From the NCBI RefSeq assembly GCF_948329515.1, contig NZ_CAOJCN010000013.1, forward strand, positions 120,048 through 184,047: a stretch of 64,000 nt of DNA, read 5' to 3'. Each line of letters starts with the position of its first letter. Positions within the stretch are counted from its first letter, which is position 1. This stretch comes from Cohnella rhizoplanae. GTDB taxonomy: Bacteria; Bacillota; Bacilli; Paenibacillales; Paenibacillaceae. Below, piece by piece: positions 33,235 to 42,477 of the stretch. Below the pieces are notes generated by a model. That model made no database searches, was not told where the DNA came from, and saw nothing but the letters and a program-made list of their open reading frames with translations. A program made the translations under genes and the position numbers.

Positions 33235-34569
33235 CTACTTGTTCGCCGCGATGGCGTCCTTCCATGTCTTGTCCAGATCCTTGATGACGTCTTCTTTGGA
33301 CATCTTCTTGTCATAGTAGGATTGTAGCGCCTTGCCGACTTCGTCCTTGACGGCGGTCGGAATGACGGGATCCTGATACGACAGGCCTTTGTCGATATAA
33401 ACGTTGGCGTCCTCGACCCACGGGTACGGCTTGAACGTATGATTCTTGGACACCGGGTTGAACTTCAAGCTCTGGTACAGATCGTTCGACGCCTGATCGT
33501 CCAGAATGAAGTTGAGCAGGTCCGTGGCGACTTCTTTATTCTTGCTGTTCGGCGGAACGGCCAGCGCGGTCGATACCGATACGTCGATCATCGAGGCCTT
33601 GGGATCGTCGTTGATCGGCAGCGCAGCGGTGCCGAAGCTGGCATCCGGGTTCGCCTTCAGAATGGCGTCGGCGTCCCAAGTCCCCATGACCCACATCGCC
33701 GCCTTGCCGTTGGCAAAATCGGCCGCTCCGTCGTCGTTGCCGACTTCGAACGCGCGGCTCGTGCCGTTGGCGTTGACCAGATCGATGATATCGAACATCT
33801 CCTGCAGCTCCGAAAAGCTGCCCTGGCCGCTGTTCATCTTCTCGATGAAGTCCGGATGCGACGAGTTGACCAAACCGCCGACCGTCAGCGGCAGAAACAG
33901 CTGCGGAATCCAGTCTTCCTTGTAGCTAAGCAGGAACGGCGTCACTTTATTTTCCTTCAGCTTCTGAACGACGTCCTTCATCTCCGACAGCGTGGAGGGC
34001 GGCGTCAGCCCCAGATCGCTGAAAATCTTCTTGTTGTATAAAAATCCCCAAGACAGGCTCTCCATCGGCACCGCGACCACCTTGCCGTCGATCGAGACGA
34101 GCGGCTTGATGCCTTCGAGCAATTTGCCGGCGAACGGCTGATCCGTCATGTCCGTAAGATAGCCTGCTTTATAGAACGACGGTATATCGTTGACGGCATG
34201 CAGGCCGAACACATCCGGCACGTCGCCCGTCGCAAGGCGCGTCTTCAGAATTTGCGACGCGCTGTCTTCGCCGGGATATTCGGAGTTGAACGTCACCTCG
34301 ATATTCTTGTCTGCCTTCTCCTTCTCCGCGAACTTCTCGAAATAACTGTCGAACTGCTCGCGGAACCGGTCGAGCCCGCCCAGAAAAATCTTGAGCTCGA
34401 CTTTCTTGGGAGGCGACGAGGCGCTCTCTTGAGCGGCCCCGCTGCCGCTTGGGCTGCCGCCGGCGCTTGCCGCCGCGCCGCTCGCCTGGTTGCCGTTGTT
34501 CCCGCTGCCGCAGGCGGCCGTCAGGCTGAGCGCTGCAATCGTCGCCAGAACGGATAGGGTTTTCTTCAT
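33235..34569 (-). CDS. Carbohydrate ABC transporter substrate-binding lipoprotein
   Basis: A 444-residue lipoprotein. The signal ends at LTAACG (lipobox Cys20), followed by a Gly/Ala/Ser linker and a type-1 solute-binding fold (family 1). DVFGLHAVND, AVPMESLSWGFLYNKKIF and FANGKAAMWVMGTWDAD are family landmarks. It captures an oligosaccharide outside the membrane for the two permeases that follow. It lies downstream of an AraC-type regulator and YesM-type kinase that probably control it. Confidence 0.92.
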   Translation of the reverse strand: MKKTLSVLATIAALSLTAACGSGNNGNQASGAAASAGGSPSGSGAAQESASSPPKKVELKIFLGGLDRFREQFDSYFEKFAEKEKADKNIEVTFNSEYPGEDSASQILKTRLATGDVPDVFGLHAVNDIPSFYKAGYLTDMTDQPFAGKLLEGIKPLVSIDGKVVAVPMESLSWGFLYNKKIFSDLGLTPPSTLSEMKDVVQKLKENKVTPFLLSYKEDWIPQLFLPLTVGGLVNSSHPDFIEKMNSGQGSFSELQEMFDIIDLVNANGTSRAFEVGNDDGAADFANGKAAMWVMGTWDADAILKANPDASFGTAALPINDDPKASMIDVSVSTALAVPPNSKNKEVATDLLNFILDDQASNDLYQSLKFNPVSKNHTFKPYPWVEDANVYIDKGLSYQDPVIPTAVKDEVGKALQSYYDKKMSKEDVIKDLDKTWKDAIAANK

Positions 34570-34691
34570 CTTTCGGACCTCCCTTTAATTATGATACCGC
34601 TTACTTCCGAGTATAACGGGAGGTCGCGCGCCGTACATTGGACTGCATTTGCATGTTATTATGGACAATATTGATATAGGCGCGCTTCCGT

Positions 34692-35762
34692 TCACGCCTC
34701 GCTCGCTCCGCTCTCTCTCGCTTGCGCGGGCGTCATGCCCGTCACTTTTTTGAAGATGCGGTGAAAATAGGTGAGGTCCGTATAGCCCACCGCCTCCGCC
34801 GCCACCTTGATCGACGCCCCGGGCTGGCGAAGAAGCCGCAGCGCTTCCTCGATCCGCCTGGCGATGATGTAATCCATGACCGTCGTCCCCGTCTCCTGCT
34901 TGAACGTCCGCGCCAGATGCTCCCTGCTGACGAAATGGCGGCTCGCGAGCGACTCGAGCGTAATCGGCTGTGCATACGCACGGTCGATATACAAGCGGAT
35001 CTGCTCGATGTCGATGCGGTTCTTGCTTCTACGCCACTGCGTTGCCCGCTCCAGAGCGGTTGCGTACGAGACGGACAGCATGCCGACCCATTCGTCCGTC
35101 GGCGTGGCATCGGTTACGAAGAAGGTCGCCGCGACCTCCGGCAGCGCAGGCTCAATATCCGCCTTGGCGGAGAGCTCGCCCAGCAGCAGCATGAAGTGGC
35201 GGTAGAGCGAATGGGAGAAGCCCGGGCCCCAGGAGTCCTGCGCGCGCAGCGCCGCCGCCAGCGCCTCGAACCGCTCACGCACGACCTCGATCCGCAGCTC
35301 CTGGAAGGCTCGCGCGATCTGCTCCTTCAAGCCGGTCACGACACTCATCACGTCCCGAGCCAGCGGCAGCGCGGCGTGCAGTCCTCTGGCGGCCCTAAGC
35401 TCCGCTACCGCCTTCTGCAATGCCCGGTTCAGCTCGTCCTTCTGCACCGGCTTCATGATGTACTCATCCACCTTAGACAGAATCGCCTGCTTCGTGTAGG
35501 CAAAGTCGTCGAACCCGCTGATGACGATCTTACGGATGAACGGATGATCTTCGGACAGTCTCCGCAGCAATTCGGCCCCGTCCATGCCGCGCATCTTCAT
35601 ATCCGTAATCACGATATCCGGCCGAAGCTCGCCGATCAGCCGCAGACCGCTTAGTCCCTCCTCCGCTTCCTCGATGCGCTCGATTCCGAATCGCTCCCAA
35701 TCTGCGAGCCGCTTGATGCTGTCGCGCGTCCAATACTCGTCGTCTATAATGACCGCCTTCAT
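34692..35762 (-). CDS. AraC-type response regulator (YesN-like)
   Basis: A 356-residue regulator. Receiver domain 1-120 with Asp54 in VITDMKMRGMDG and Lys103-type residue in IMKPVQ; a central helical region; and an AraC DNA-binding domain at about 255-350 ending LTYFHRIFKKVTGMTPAQARE. ATG 35762 overlaps the kinase stop by 4 bp. It probably activates the adjoining transporter genes in response to an extracellular saccharide sensed by its partner kinase. Confidence 0.92.
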   Translation of the reverse strand: MKAVIIDDEYWTRDSIKRLADWERFGIERIEEAEEGLSGLRLIGELRPDIVITDMKMRGMDGAELLRRLSEDHPFIRKIVISGFDDFAYTKQAILSKVDEYIMKPVQKDELNRALQKAVAELRAARGLHAALPLARDVMSVVTGLKEQIARAFQELRIEVVRERFEALAAALRAQDSWGPGFSHSLYRHFMLLLGELSAKADIEPALPEVAATFFVTDATPTDEWVGMLSVSYATALERATQWRRSKNRIDIEQIRLYIDRAYAQPITLESLASRHFVSREHLARTFKQETGTTVMDYIIARRIEEALRLLRQPGASIKVAAEAVGYTDLTYFHRIFKKVTGMTPAQARESGASEA

Positions 35763-37558
35763 GCCGTGACCGTCCCCTCCTCCCGCTGTGCCGGCAGCAG
35801 CAGCCGAACCTTCGTCCCCTCATGCTCCGCGCTGGTGACGAATAAACCATACTCCTCGCCGAGCAGCATCTTGATTCTGGCATTGACGTTGCTCATTCCG
35901 ATGCCCTCCCCTTCGTTCTCTTCGTCCGCTTCCCGTCCGAGCTGCCTGCGAATCTCGCTAAGCCGCGCTTCCCCGATGCCGAACCCGTTGTCCTCGATAT
36001 CGATCTGCACTTCGTCCATGACCATCTCCGCCCGGATGACGAGCGACCACGCGTCCATCTTCCCCTCCAATCCGTGAATGAAGCAATTCTCCACCAGCGG
36101 CTGCAGGGAGAACTTTGGAATTCGGCAAGGAAGACACGCTTCGTCGGCCTCGATGCGCACTGAAATCATATGCCGAAATCTCATCTTCTGGATTTGCAGG
36201 TAGCTACGAACATGCTCAAGCTCGTCCTCCACGGTGACAAGGTCGGATTTCATGCGGATGGCGTAGCGGAACATATCGCTGATCGCCCGGACGTGATCGT
36301 TGATCTCCGGCACGTCTCGAGACAGGGCGATGCCTCCGATCGCCTGCAGGGCGTTATGGAGGAAGTGAGGATTGATCTGCGCTTGCATCGCCTTGACCTG
36401 CGCCGTCCGCTTCTCGATCTTGGCCCGGTATTCCGTCTGAATGAGACCCTTGATCCGCCCGATCATCGAGTTGAATCGGCGCTCCAGCGTGCCGATCTCG
36501 TCGCTGCGCGGCTCCCACAGGCCGACTTCGAAGTTCTGGATCTCGACCGCCTTCATCGACCGAGCCAAGCGGATGATCGGCTTCGTCAGGAAGTACGCCG
36601 TCAGGATGGAGACGGCGATCGCCACAATCGTAAACGCGGCCGCGGTCAACAGGCTGAAGTTCAGCGTCGAGGAAGCGCCCTGCGTCACATACCGGATCGG
36701 AATGAACTTCACGATCCAGACCCGATCCGCCTCCGTCGGCTGGAAGAACAGGAATCCCTTCTTCGAGGCCGCGTAGCCGGAGCCGGCCCTATCGCCGAAC
36801 GCGGTCTTGAGCGCTTCGGCCTCAATGGTCATGCTGGCGTCATAAGGACTGTACAGAATGTTCCCGTCCCCGTCCGCCAGAAACACCTCGCTGTTCGATT
36901 CCGAATGAATCATTTCGAGCACGCTGTCCATCATCTTCCACCGCACCGTCAGCATGACGCCGCCGAGTACTTCCTGATCCGAGAACCGGTTCATGCTCCG
37001 CACGATCGTGAACGTGTTCTGCTCGTCGTTAACCAACCGGTTAATGGTCTGATGTCCGGCCCCGAGCGCTCCCCAGTCAGCGTAAGGCGTCGAGAGCTGC
37101 TCCGTCGCGGCGCTCGCATCCTTGTCCACGTAGTACAGACGGTCTTGAGACTTGAGATACAACATCACTCGCGAGATGTTCTTGTTGTTGGCGCTGTATA
37201 GCGACTTCAGCTTGTCGATCGTGTACTGACTCACGAATTCGGGCGACTTCGGGGACTGGAGGACGCCTCCATTCGCGTTGGGGAACAGATTGCTGTCCAG
37301 GAGAAGCGAATACGCGAACGCCTGCAGTTGATCGATCTTCTCGTCGAAGTATTCGGCCGCCCAATCCATTCGGGATTCGTTCGAACGGACGACCTCGGAG
37401 GTCAGAGAACGCTTCGTCGTGTGGGTCGCGAATAGCGTGACAAGCGACAGCGGCAGCACCGCGATCAGCACCATGAGCAGCATTAGCTTGTACCTCAAGC
37501 TCTTCTGGAATGGGCGCAATAGACCCCGCAACGCTCTCTTTGCTAGCTGCAATGCCAT
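35759..37558 (-). CDS. YesM-type sensor histidine kinase
   Basis: A 599-residue membrane kinase. Spans at about 24-46 and 290-312 enclose a large extracellular sensing domain of the Cache type. HAMP (about 315-370) leads to the His_kinase motif QINPHFLHNALQAIGGIAL and a HATPase with VENCFIHGLEGK and GIGMSNVNARIKML. It is transcribed first in the five-gene module kinase-regulator-binding protein-permease-permease. Confidence 0.92.
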   Translation of the reverse strand: MALQLAKRALRGLLRPFQKSLRYKLMLLMVLIAVLPLSLVTLFATHTTKRSLTSEVVRSNESRMDWAAEYFDEKIDQLQAFAYSLLLDSNLFPNANGGVLQSPKSPEFVSQYTIDKLKSLYSANNKNISRVMLYLKSQDRLYYVDKDASAATEQLSTPYADWGALGAGHQTINRLVNDEQNTFTIVRSMNRFSDQEVLGGVMLTVRWKMMDSVLEMIHSESNSEVFLADGDGNILYSPYDASMTIEAEALKTAFGDRAGSGYAASKKGFLFFQPTEADRVWIVKFIPIRYVTQGASSTLNFSLLTAAAFTIVAIAVSILTAYFLTKPIIRLARSMKAVEIQNFEVGLWEPRSDEIGTLERRFNSMIGRIKGLIQTEYRAKIEKRTAQVKAMQAQINPHFLHNALQAIGGIALSRDVPEINDHVRAISDMFRYAIRMKSDLVTVEDELEHVRSYLQIQKMRFRHMISVRIEADEACLPCRIPKFSLQPLVENCFIHGLEGKMDAWSLVIRAEMVMDEVQIDIEDNGFGIGEARLSEIRRQLGREADEENEGEGIGMSNVNARIKMLLGEEYGLFVTSAEHEGTKVRLLLPAQREEGTVTA

Positions 37559-37684
37559 CGCCTTCCCCGCTTCCCGCGTAGAATATCTCTCTGCCGACAG
37601 TTTGACGTGTCACCCTGCCGATGTCAACGCTTTCACAAATATGGAACCGTGTCATACCCCGTAATCGGCCATGAAATGCGCGCC

Positions 37685-37711
37685 AAAAAGCCCGCGGATC
37701 GCCGCGGGCTT
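37685..37711 (-). terminator. Terminator of the alpha/beta-hydrolase gene
   Basis: AAGCCCGCGG / CCGCGGGCTT with an ATCG loop; on the minus strand it ends in TTTTT (37689-37685). Confidence 0.85.
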
Positions 37712-37727
37712 AAGCATAACTCAGCTC

Positions 37728-38624
37728 TTACTTAGAGATTTGCGACACAAACTCTGTCACTGCCGCCGCAAACGCCTCGGGCGTCTCCACATGGTTCATA
37801 TGCCCGCCCTGTTCGAACGACACGAGACGCGAAGCCGGTATTTTCTCATTCATCTCCAGGGCCCAGCGCATGCCGCAGTTAAAGTCGTATTCGCCGGCGA
37901 GGATCAGCGTCGGGACATGTATGGCGCCTAAGACATCGCGGACATCCCACGCATAGGGCCTCCGATTCGGATCGACGGAGAAGTCCAGCCCGGCCTGCCA
38001 CGCGTCGAATCCTGCCGGAAGGTTCCAATAGTTGCCGAAGAACGCAGGCATCAAGCGCTCCAAAACTTGAAGGACCGCATCTCTGTCCCGTGCTTTGCCC
38101 ATATTGAGATCCATCCATGCCTGCTTCGCATCCTCCGCTTCTGGACGGTCCGGCCACCGCTGCGTGAAGATCTCGAGCTGCCGAACCTGCTCCATGCCCA
38201 GATCCTGATTCATGCACGGCGCCGAGCTGTAGAGGACCAGACCTCCGAGTTCGCCCGGATAATCGAGCGCATATTGAAGGCCTACGAAGCCGCCGTGCGA
38301 GTGCCCCAGGAAAAACGGCTGCCGCGCGCCGATGTGCTCGGCCACTTCATGCGCGAAGTAGGCGTACTTCGACATATTATATTCTCCGTCCGGCAAGGGA
38401 TCGGAGTTCCCTGTGCCTACCGGCTCCAGGTAGACAACGGTCATAGATTGCTCTAGTAAAGGCATCCGCATATAACCCCAGTGGAAGCCGGGCCCTCCCG
38501 CATGCACCAGACAGACCGGGCCTTCTCCCGCAACATGATACACTTGCCGGACGCCGTCTATTAAGACCTCGTGCATAACCGGCGAAGCGGCTGCAACCGA
38601 AGGTTGAACATGAGCTTCAGTCAA
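37728..38624 (-). CDS. Alpha/beta-hydrolase, proline-iminopeptidase-like
   Basis: A 298-residue cytosolic hydrolase. HAGGPGFHWGYM forms the oxyanion region, GHSHGG the nucleophile elbow, GEYDFNCG the acid and QGGHMNHVE the histidine. The HGGPG-type start resembles proline iminopeptidases and related esterases or lactonases. Its TTG start at 38624 follows AAAAGAGGG. It is divergent from a TetR regulator, with a shared operator-like palindrome, so it is the likely target of that regulator. Confidence 0.85.
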   Translation of the reverse strand: MTEAHVQPSVAAASPVMHEVLIDGVRQVYHVAGEGPVCLVHAGGPGFHWGYMRMPLLEQSMTVVYLEPVGTGNSDPLPDGEYNMSKYAYFAHEVAEHIGARQPFFLGHSHGGFVGLQYALDYPGELGGLVLYSSAPCMNQDLGMEQVRQLEIFTQRWPDRPEAEDAKQAWMDLNMGKARDRDAVLQVLERLMPAFFGNYWNLPAGFDAWQAGLDFSVDPNRRPYAWDVRDVLGAIHVPTLILAGEYDFNCGMRWALEMNEKIPASRLVSFEQGGHMNHVETPEAFAAAVTEFVSQISK

Positions 38625-38674
38625 GCGAATCCCTCTTTTCGTTCGTCGATTAGATTTGTTAAATCCATGTTAAG

Positions 38675-38710
38675 AGAGTCCTTGACTCTTGTTTGCCTAT
38701 GCGTAATAAT
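38675..38710 (+). promoter_or_regulatory. Promoter and operator of the TetR regulator
   Basis: TTGACT (38682-38687) and TAATAAT (38704-38710) form a promoter. The inverted repeat AGAGTC-CTT-GACTCT (38675-38689) covers its -35 element and lies between the divergent hydrolase and TetR genes. Transcription would begin at about 38717, the A of the ATG. Confidence 0.6.
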
Positions 38711-38716
38711 TACTGC

Positions 38717-39265
38717 ATGGAAAACAGGAGAACGCAAATTATCAACTTGGCGGCCGCGCTTATTCGCAAAAAAGGGTATTCGAGCTTCACTTATGACGAG
38801 ATCTCCAAGCATTTTGGCGTCACCAAAGCGAGCATTCACTACCATTTCGAGAAAAAGGAAGATCTCGGTCTTGCCGTATTGAATCAGCTATACCATGAGC
38901 TGCTCAGCCTCAAGTCCGAGCTGCGGCAGTCGTCGAAGTCGGTCGAGGAAAAACTGCATCAATACCGCGTCGACCGATCCAGCCATTTTGCGGAATATGA
39001 TCTTTGTCCGATCTCTTCCCTGCAATCCGACTATGAAGTGCTGCCGGAGTCGATGAGACAGAAGCTGAAGGAGATCAACGAGCTCGAGCTGTCGATCGTC
39101 GCCGACATCGTATCCGAGGGAATAACCGATCCTTCCGTTAACGTGCGCGCATTGGCGATCACGATCTTGGCCGCCATGAAGGGCACCCGCCTTTACAATC
39201 GCGGCATGCAAGCGGACTTTTTTCCCGATATTTTGTATGGACTGACTCGTCTCTTAAAGAATTAG
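38717..39265 (+). CDS. TetR-family transcriptional regulator
   Basis: A 182-residue repressor with the usual N-terminal helix-turn-helix (AAALIRKKGYSSFTYDEISKHFGVTKASIHYHFEKKEDL, given in two parts: residues 11-30 and 31-50) and a helical ligand domain. I use ATG 38717 because family homology begins there and the promoter would place the transcript start on it; ATG 38699 is upstream in frame, inside the promoter. No ribosome binding site is visible, so translation may be leaderless. Neighbours suggest it regulates the divergent hydrolase and perhaps the convergent cupin gene. Confidence 0.85.
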   Translation: MENRRTQIINLAAALIRKKGYSSFTYDEISKHFGVTKASIHYHFEKKEDLGLAVLNQLYHELLSLKSELRQSSKSVEEKLHQYRVDRSSHFAEYDLCPISSLQSDYEVLPESMRQKLKEINELELSIVADIVSEGITDPSVNVRALAITILAAMKGTRLYNRGMQADFFPDILYGLTRLLKN

Positions 39266-39303
39266 CAGGGGTGTAAGCATCGTGTTTGCGATATGCTCTC
39301 GCG

Positions 39304-39324
39304 AACTTACTAATCAGATGGTAA
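39304..39324. promoter_or_regulatory. Operator-like site at the cupin 3' end
   Basis: TTACTAATCAGATGGTAA (39307-39324) preceded by AAC. It nearly matches the site at 39868-39891 upstream of the same gene, with TTAC and GTAA arms. Confidence 0.45.
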
Positions 39325-39326
39325 AA

Positions 39327-39812
39327 TTACAACCCGGGAAACGAAATATGATATTTTTGGGCAACCTCCAGCAGTCTCTGCAAGCCCTCGGGAGTGGGCG
39401 GCCCTACACGATCCTCCATGCCTTCCTCGTAGGGAACCCCCAGTTCCTTCACAAATGAATCGAATCCGGCAGGGTAGGCCGTCACCAGAAACTTGGCTTT
39501 GTCCGATTTGACCTTGAAGGTATGCGGAATACCGCGTGGCGCGAATACGTATTCGGCGGCCTTCGCCACGATGACCTTCTCGCCGATCGTCATCTCGACT
39601 TCCCCCTCCAGAATATAGAAGGATTCGTCTTCTTGCTCGTGCAAATGAAGCGGAGGTCCATCGTCTTTCTTGACGGCGCAATGCACGACGCAAAATTCTC
39701 CGTTCGTATCTTCCCCGCTCACCAATATGGAGTTGACGTCGGTAAGAAATTGGTACGTATTTTCTTTGTTGATAGACCGATGCATCATGCCTGCTTTGCT
39801 TTGAATACTCAT
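39327..39812 (-). CDS. Cupin-domain protein
   Basis: A 161-residue single-domain cupin. Motif 1: PLHLHEQEDESFYILEGEVEM (His, His, Glu) and motif 2: PRGIPHTFKVKS. Such small cupins bind a metal and include quercetinase-like and sugar-binding proteins. The start ATG 39812 follows AAGGAG at 10 nt; a longer frame to 39860 adds basic sequence lacking a ribosome binding site. A TetR-type palindrome lies upstream. Confidence 0.82.
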   Translation of the reverse strand: MSIQSKAGMMHRSINKENTYQFLTDVNSILVSGEDTNGEFCVVHCAVKKDDGPPLHLHEQEDESFYILEGEVEMTIGEKVIVAKAAEYVFAPRGIPHTFKVKSDKAKFLVTAYPAGFDSFVKELGVPYEEGMEDRVGPPTPEGLQRLLEVAQKYHISFPGL

Positions 39813-39867
39813 CTTCTGTAGGCTCCTTCTTGGTGTGAAAGTGGGACGTACGTTACGCACGCGAGAA

Positions 39868-39891
39868 AACTTACTTACCAGATAGTAAGTT
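39868..39891. promoter_or_regulatory. Operator palindrome upstream of the cupin gene
   Basis: AACTTACT (39868-39875) and AGTAAGTT (39884-39891) are perfect 8-bp inverted arms with an 8-bp spacer, 56 bp ahead of the cupin start. TetR-family operators often look like this. Confidence 0.6.
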
Positions 39892-39981
39892 ATTCAGCAA
39901 CGCCTCTGATTATAGCTACATCCCCCTAACGTGTCAACTCTCCTAACACAGGAAAAACAGTAACTGCATGGGCTTGATTTC

Positions 39982-40695
39982 TCATGCTTCGTAATTCACC
40001 ACATAATGCTGCAGCGCCGTATTGTAATAGCCTTCGCTGTACTCGACAACGGCCCCCGCCTCGTCATAGGCGTAACGCAGCCGCTTGAGCACCGGCGCGC
40101 CGGGCGTCAGGCGCAGATGCGAGGCGACGTCCGAAGGCGCGGCCGACACCGCGAACGCATCGCGGAAGCTGGCCAGCACGATGCCGCTCTCCTCCAGGAA
40201 GCCATAGAGCGACTGCTCGGCGAGCGCGGACAGGTCTGCCTTCTCCAGCCTCGCCGGCAGGTAATGCGCGTAGTGAATATAGGGCGCCTCGTCCAGCAGA
40301 TAGAGCCGCTCGACCTTGATGCCCGCTTCTCCGTGCAGCCGGCGCTGCTCAGTCTCCGGCTCGTGCCGTGCGATCGCGGCGCTAAGCAGCTTTTTTCGCA
40401 TCGCATGGCCTTCCTCCACGAGCAGCTCCGTGAAGCTCTTGCGCGTAGAACGCTTGACCGCCTTGGTGTTGCGGACGACCCGCGTTCCCCTGCCGCTGCT
40501 CGGCTCCAGGTAGCCCTCCTGGACCAGCTCCTTGATGGCGCCTCGGATCGTGATCTTGCTGACGCCGAACTCCTCCTCGAGCCGCGGCTCGGGAGGAATG
40601 TTCGTGTCGAGGGGATACTGCCCGTGCAGAATCCGATCCTTCAGTATGTTCTTGATCTGCATATATAACGGCCGCTTGTTGCGGGATAGATTCAC
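39982..40695 (-). CDS. GntR-family regulator, HutC subfamily
   Basis: A 237-residue regulator: winged helix 8-75 (PLYMQIKNILKDRILHGQYP, FGVSKITIRGAIKELVQEGYL) and a UTRA effector domain (about 95-235) ending VVEYSEGYYNTALQHYVV. HutC-type proteins bind sugar-phosphate or acid effectors. GTG 40695 lies 10 bp after the kdgK stop, so it is the last gene of the amino-sugar-acid operon and probably its repressor. Confidence 0.88.
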   Translation of the reverse strand: MNLSRNKRPLYMQIKNILKDRILHGQYPLDTNIPPEPRLEEEFGVSKITIRGAIKELVQEGYLEPSSGRGTRVVRNTKAVKRSTRKSFTELLVEEGHAMRKKLLSAAIARHEPETEQRRLHGEAGIKVERLYLLDEAPYIHYAHYLPARLEKADLSALAEQSLYGFLEESGIVLASFRDAFAVSAAPSDVASHLRLTPGAPVLKRLRYAYDEAGAVVEYSEGYYNTALQHYVVNYEA

Positions 40696-40705
40696 GGGTC
40701 GATCT

Positions 40706-41725
40706 CTACCTTTCTATGTCGCCTGCCGCCTCCGTCAGGGCACGGACGATGTCCGCCTCCGACGACATCGGCGTGTCGCCCTGCACCGTATGCGCCAGCA
40801 TCGCCGCGGCTGCCGCGAATTCGACGGTTCGCCCGGGCTGCATGCCCGTGAGCTCCCCGTGCACGATGCCGCTCGCATACGCGTCGCCTGCTCCAATTCT
40901 ATCATAGACGGGGAACGTCAGGGTTTGGGAAAAAGAAAATTGCCGGTCTTTGTATAGAAAGCCTTGCAGCGCGTGGGTCCCGTCTCCGAGGATCGCGCGG
41001 TGGGTGCCGGCGATCGCGGCCAGCTCGTAGCTGTCGGCGACGGCCGGGATCAGCTCGACCAGCTGCTCGCGGCGGATGGACCTGTCCGTCATCATCCCGA
41101 GGATGTGCATGGCGTCCTTCTCGTTCATCAGCGCCACGTCCGCGAGATTCAGCATCGCGATATAGTGCGGCTTCGCCTTCGCGTACCCATCTTCTCCCCA
41201 GAGCGACGGACGGTAATTGCAGTCGAAGACGACGAGACCGCCCTTGCGCTTGACCGCGCGCGCGAGCTCGGCCATATGGCCGCGTACCGCGTCGTTCATG
41301 GCGAGCGTAATGCCGCAGAAGTGAACCGCGTCCAGCCCTTCCGCGACCGCCTCCCAGTCGTAAGCGCCGGCCGGCGCGGTGTTGAAGCTGCTCTCCAGCC
41401 GGTTCGCATAGGTGACGCGGCTTGCCCTGGGGCCGAAGCCGTTCTCGAGGAAGTAGAGGCCGACGTACTTCCCGTCCCGCCGGATGAAGTCCGTAGATAC
41501 GCCAAGCCTCCGCAGGTGGGCGACCGCGGCGTCGCCGAGCGGGTTGGCGGGCAGCGTGGTGACGAGGTACCCGGCGTGCCCGAACCGCGCCAGCGCGGAG
41601 ACCACGTTGACCCCGGTGCCGGAAAAGGAATACTTCAACGTGTCCGCCTGCGTCAGCAGCTCGTGGCCCGGCACCTGAAGGCGCATCATCACTTCGCCAA
41701 AGGCGGCGATTTTCTTAGGCATCAT
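40706..41725 (-). CDS. kdgK: 2-keto-3-deoxygluconate kinase (PfkB family)
   Basis: A 339-residue ribokinase-family enzyme. IAAFGEVMMRLQ and SGTGVNVVSALARFGH are the N-terminal PfkB landmarks, and DRIGAGDAYASGI holds the catalytic Asp. Context makes KDG kinase the best call: it follows a KDPG/KDGP-aldolase-type gene. It would phosphorylate 2-keto-3-deoxygluconate with ATP. Its start overlaps the aldolase 3' end by 11 bp. Confidence 0.82.
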   Translation of the reverse strand: MMPKKIAAFGEVMMRLQVPGHELLTQADTLKYSFSGTGVNVVSALARFGHAGYLVTTLPANPLGDAAVAHLRRLGVSTDFIRRDGKYVGLYFLENGFGPRASRVTYANRLESSFNTAPAGAYDWEAVAEGLDAVHFCGITLAMNDAVRGHMAELARAVKRKGGLVVFDCNYRPSLWGEDGYAKAKPHYIAMLNLADVALMNEKDAMHILGMMTDRSIRREQLVELIPAVADSYELAAIAGTHRAILGDGTHALQGFLYKDRQFSFSQTLTFPVYDRIGAGDAYASGIVHGELTGMQPGRTVEFAAAAAMLAHTVQGDTPMSSEADIVRALTEAAGDIER

Positions 41726-42476
41726 ACCGATCGACCAGCTCCTTCATCGTCGCCAGCAGACGGCGCACGTCGTCGGTCTTCGTCTTGCCCGTCGCCTTGT
41801 CAACGATCGACGAGTAGACGTGCGGGATGACCTGCGGCACGCCGGCTTCGAGCGCCATGCGCAGGATCGGCTCGAAGTTGTCCAGATCGATGCCGCCCGT
41901 CGGTTCGAGCGCGAAGCCCTCCGCGGCGCAAGCCTCCACGACGGCCATGTACTCGTCCTGGCGGCTCAGCCCGTTCATCGGAAAATACTTCAGCGCGTTG
42001 CCTCCCATATCCCGCACGAGCGAGATCGCCGCGCGGACCGGCACGATCGCGTGCTCGGAGGAGGCGGCGCTGACCGGCCCCGTCGACACGTCGACATAGC
42101 CGGGACGGCCCGTCGGGGAGACGAGGCTGTTGATCCAGCTGTCCTGTCCGTCCAGGTTCGCGCGCGTCGCGCCGACGGCCGGAAATACCTGATTGATATG
42201 GTTGCCTGGATAATGCCTGGCGATCCGCGCGACGATCGCGGCCTGCCGATTGTCGCCGGCGCCCAGGCCGATCGATACCGCGTCGTCGATCGCGCGGCCA
42301 TATTCCTTCATGGCCTCGACCGCGGCCGGGACGGTGGGATAATCCTTCGACAGCACGCCTACCAGCACATGTCCCTCCGCCGCCTCGAAGACTTCCCTCG
42401 CGTTTTCTACGCTATTTGCCAGTACGTTCAGCGCCGCCCTGCCTTTGTACAGTCTCTTCGTCACGCCGTTCGTCAT
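41715..42476 (-). CDS. dgaF: KDGP aldolase family protein (DgaF-like)
   Basis: A 253-residue TIM-barrel aldolase. VLVGVLSKDYPTVPAAVEAM, GLGAGDNRQAA, NALKYFPMNG and LEPTGGIDLDNF match the family of Salmonella DgaF, which splits 2-keto-3-deoxygluconate 6-phosphate into pyruvate and glyceraldehyde 3-phosphate; the Schiff-base Lys is probably that in ALKYFP. It starts 7 nt after GGAGGA and lies 1 bp after the DgaE-like stop. Confidence 0.85.
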   Translation of the reverse strand: MTNGVTKRLYKGRAALNVLANSVENAREVFEAAEGHVLVGVLSKDYPTVPAAVEAMKEYGRAIDDAVSIGLGAGDNRQAAIVARIARHYPGNHINQVFPAVGATRANLDGQDSWINSLVSPTGRPGYVDVSTGPVSAASSEHAIVPVRAAISLVRDMGGNALKYFPMNGLSRQDEYMAVVEACAAEGFALEPTGGIDLDNFEPILRMALEAGVPQVIPHVYSSIVDKATGKTKTDDVRRLLATMKELVDRYDA

Positions 42477-42477
42477 C

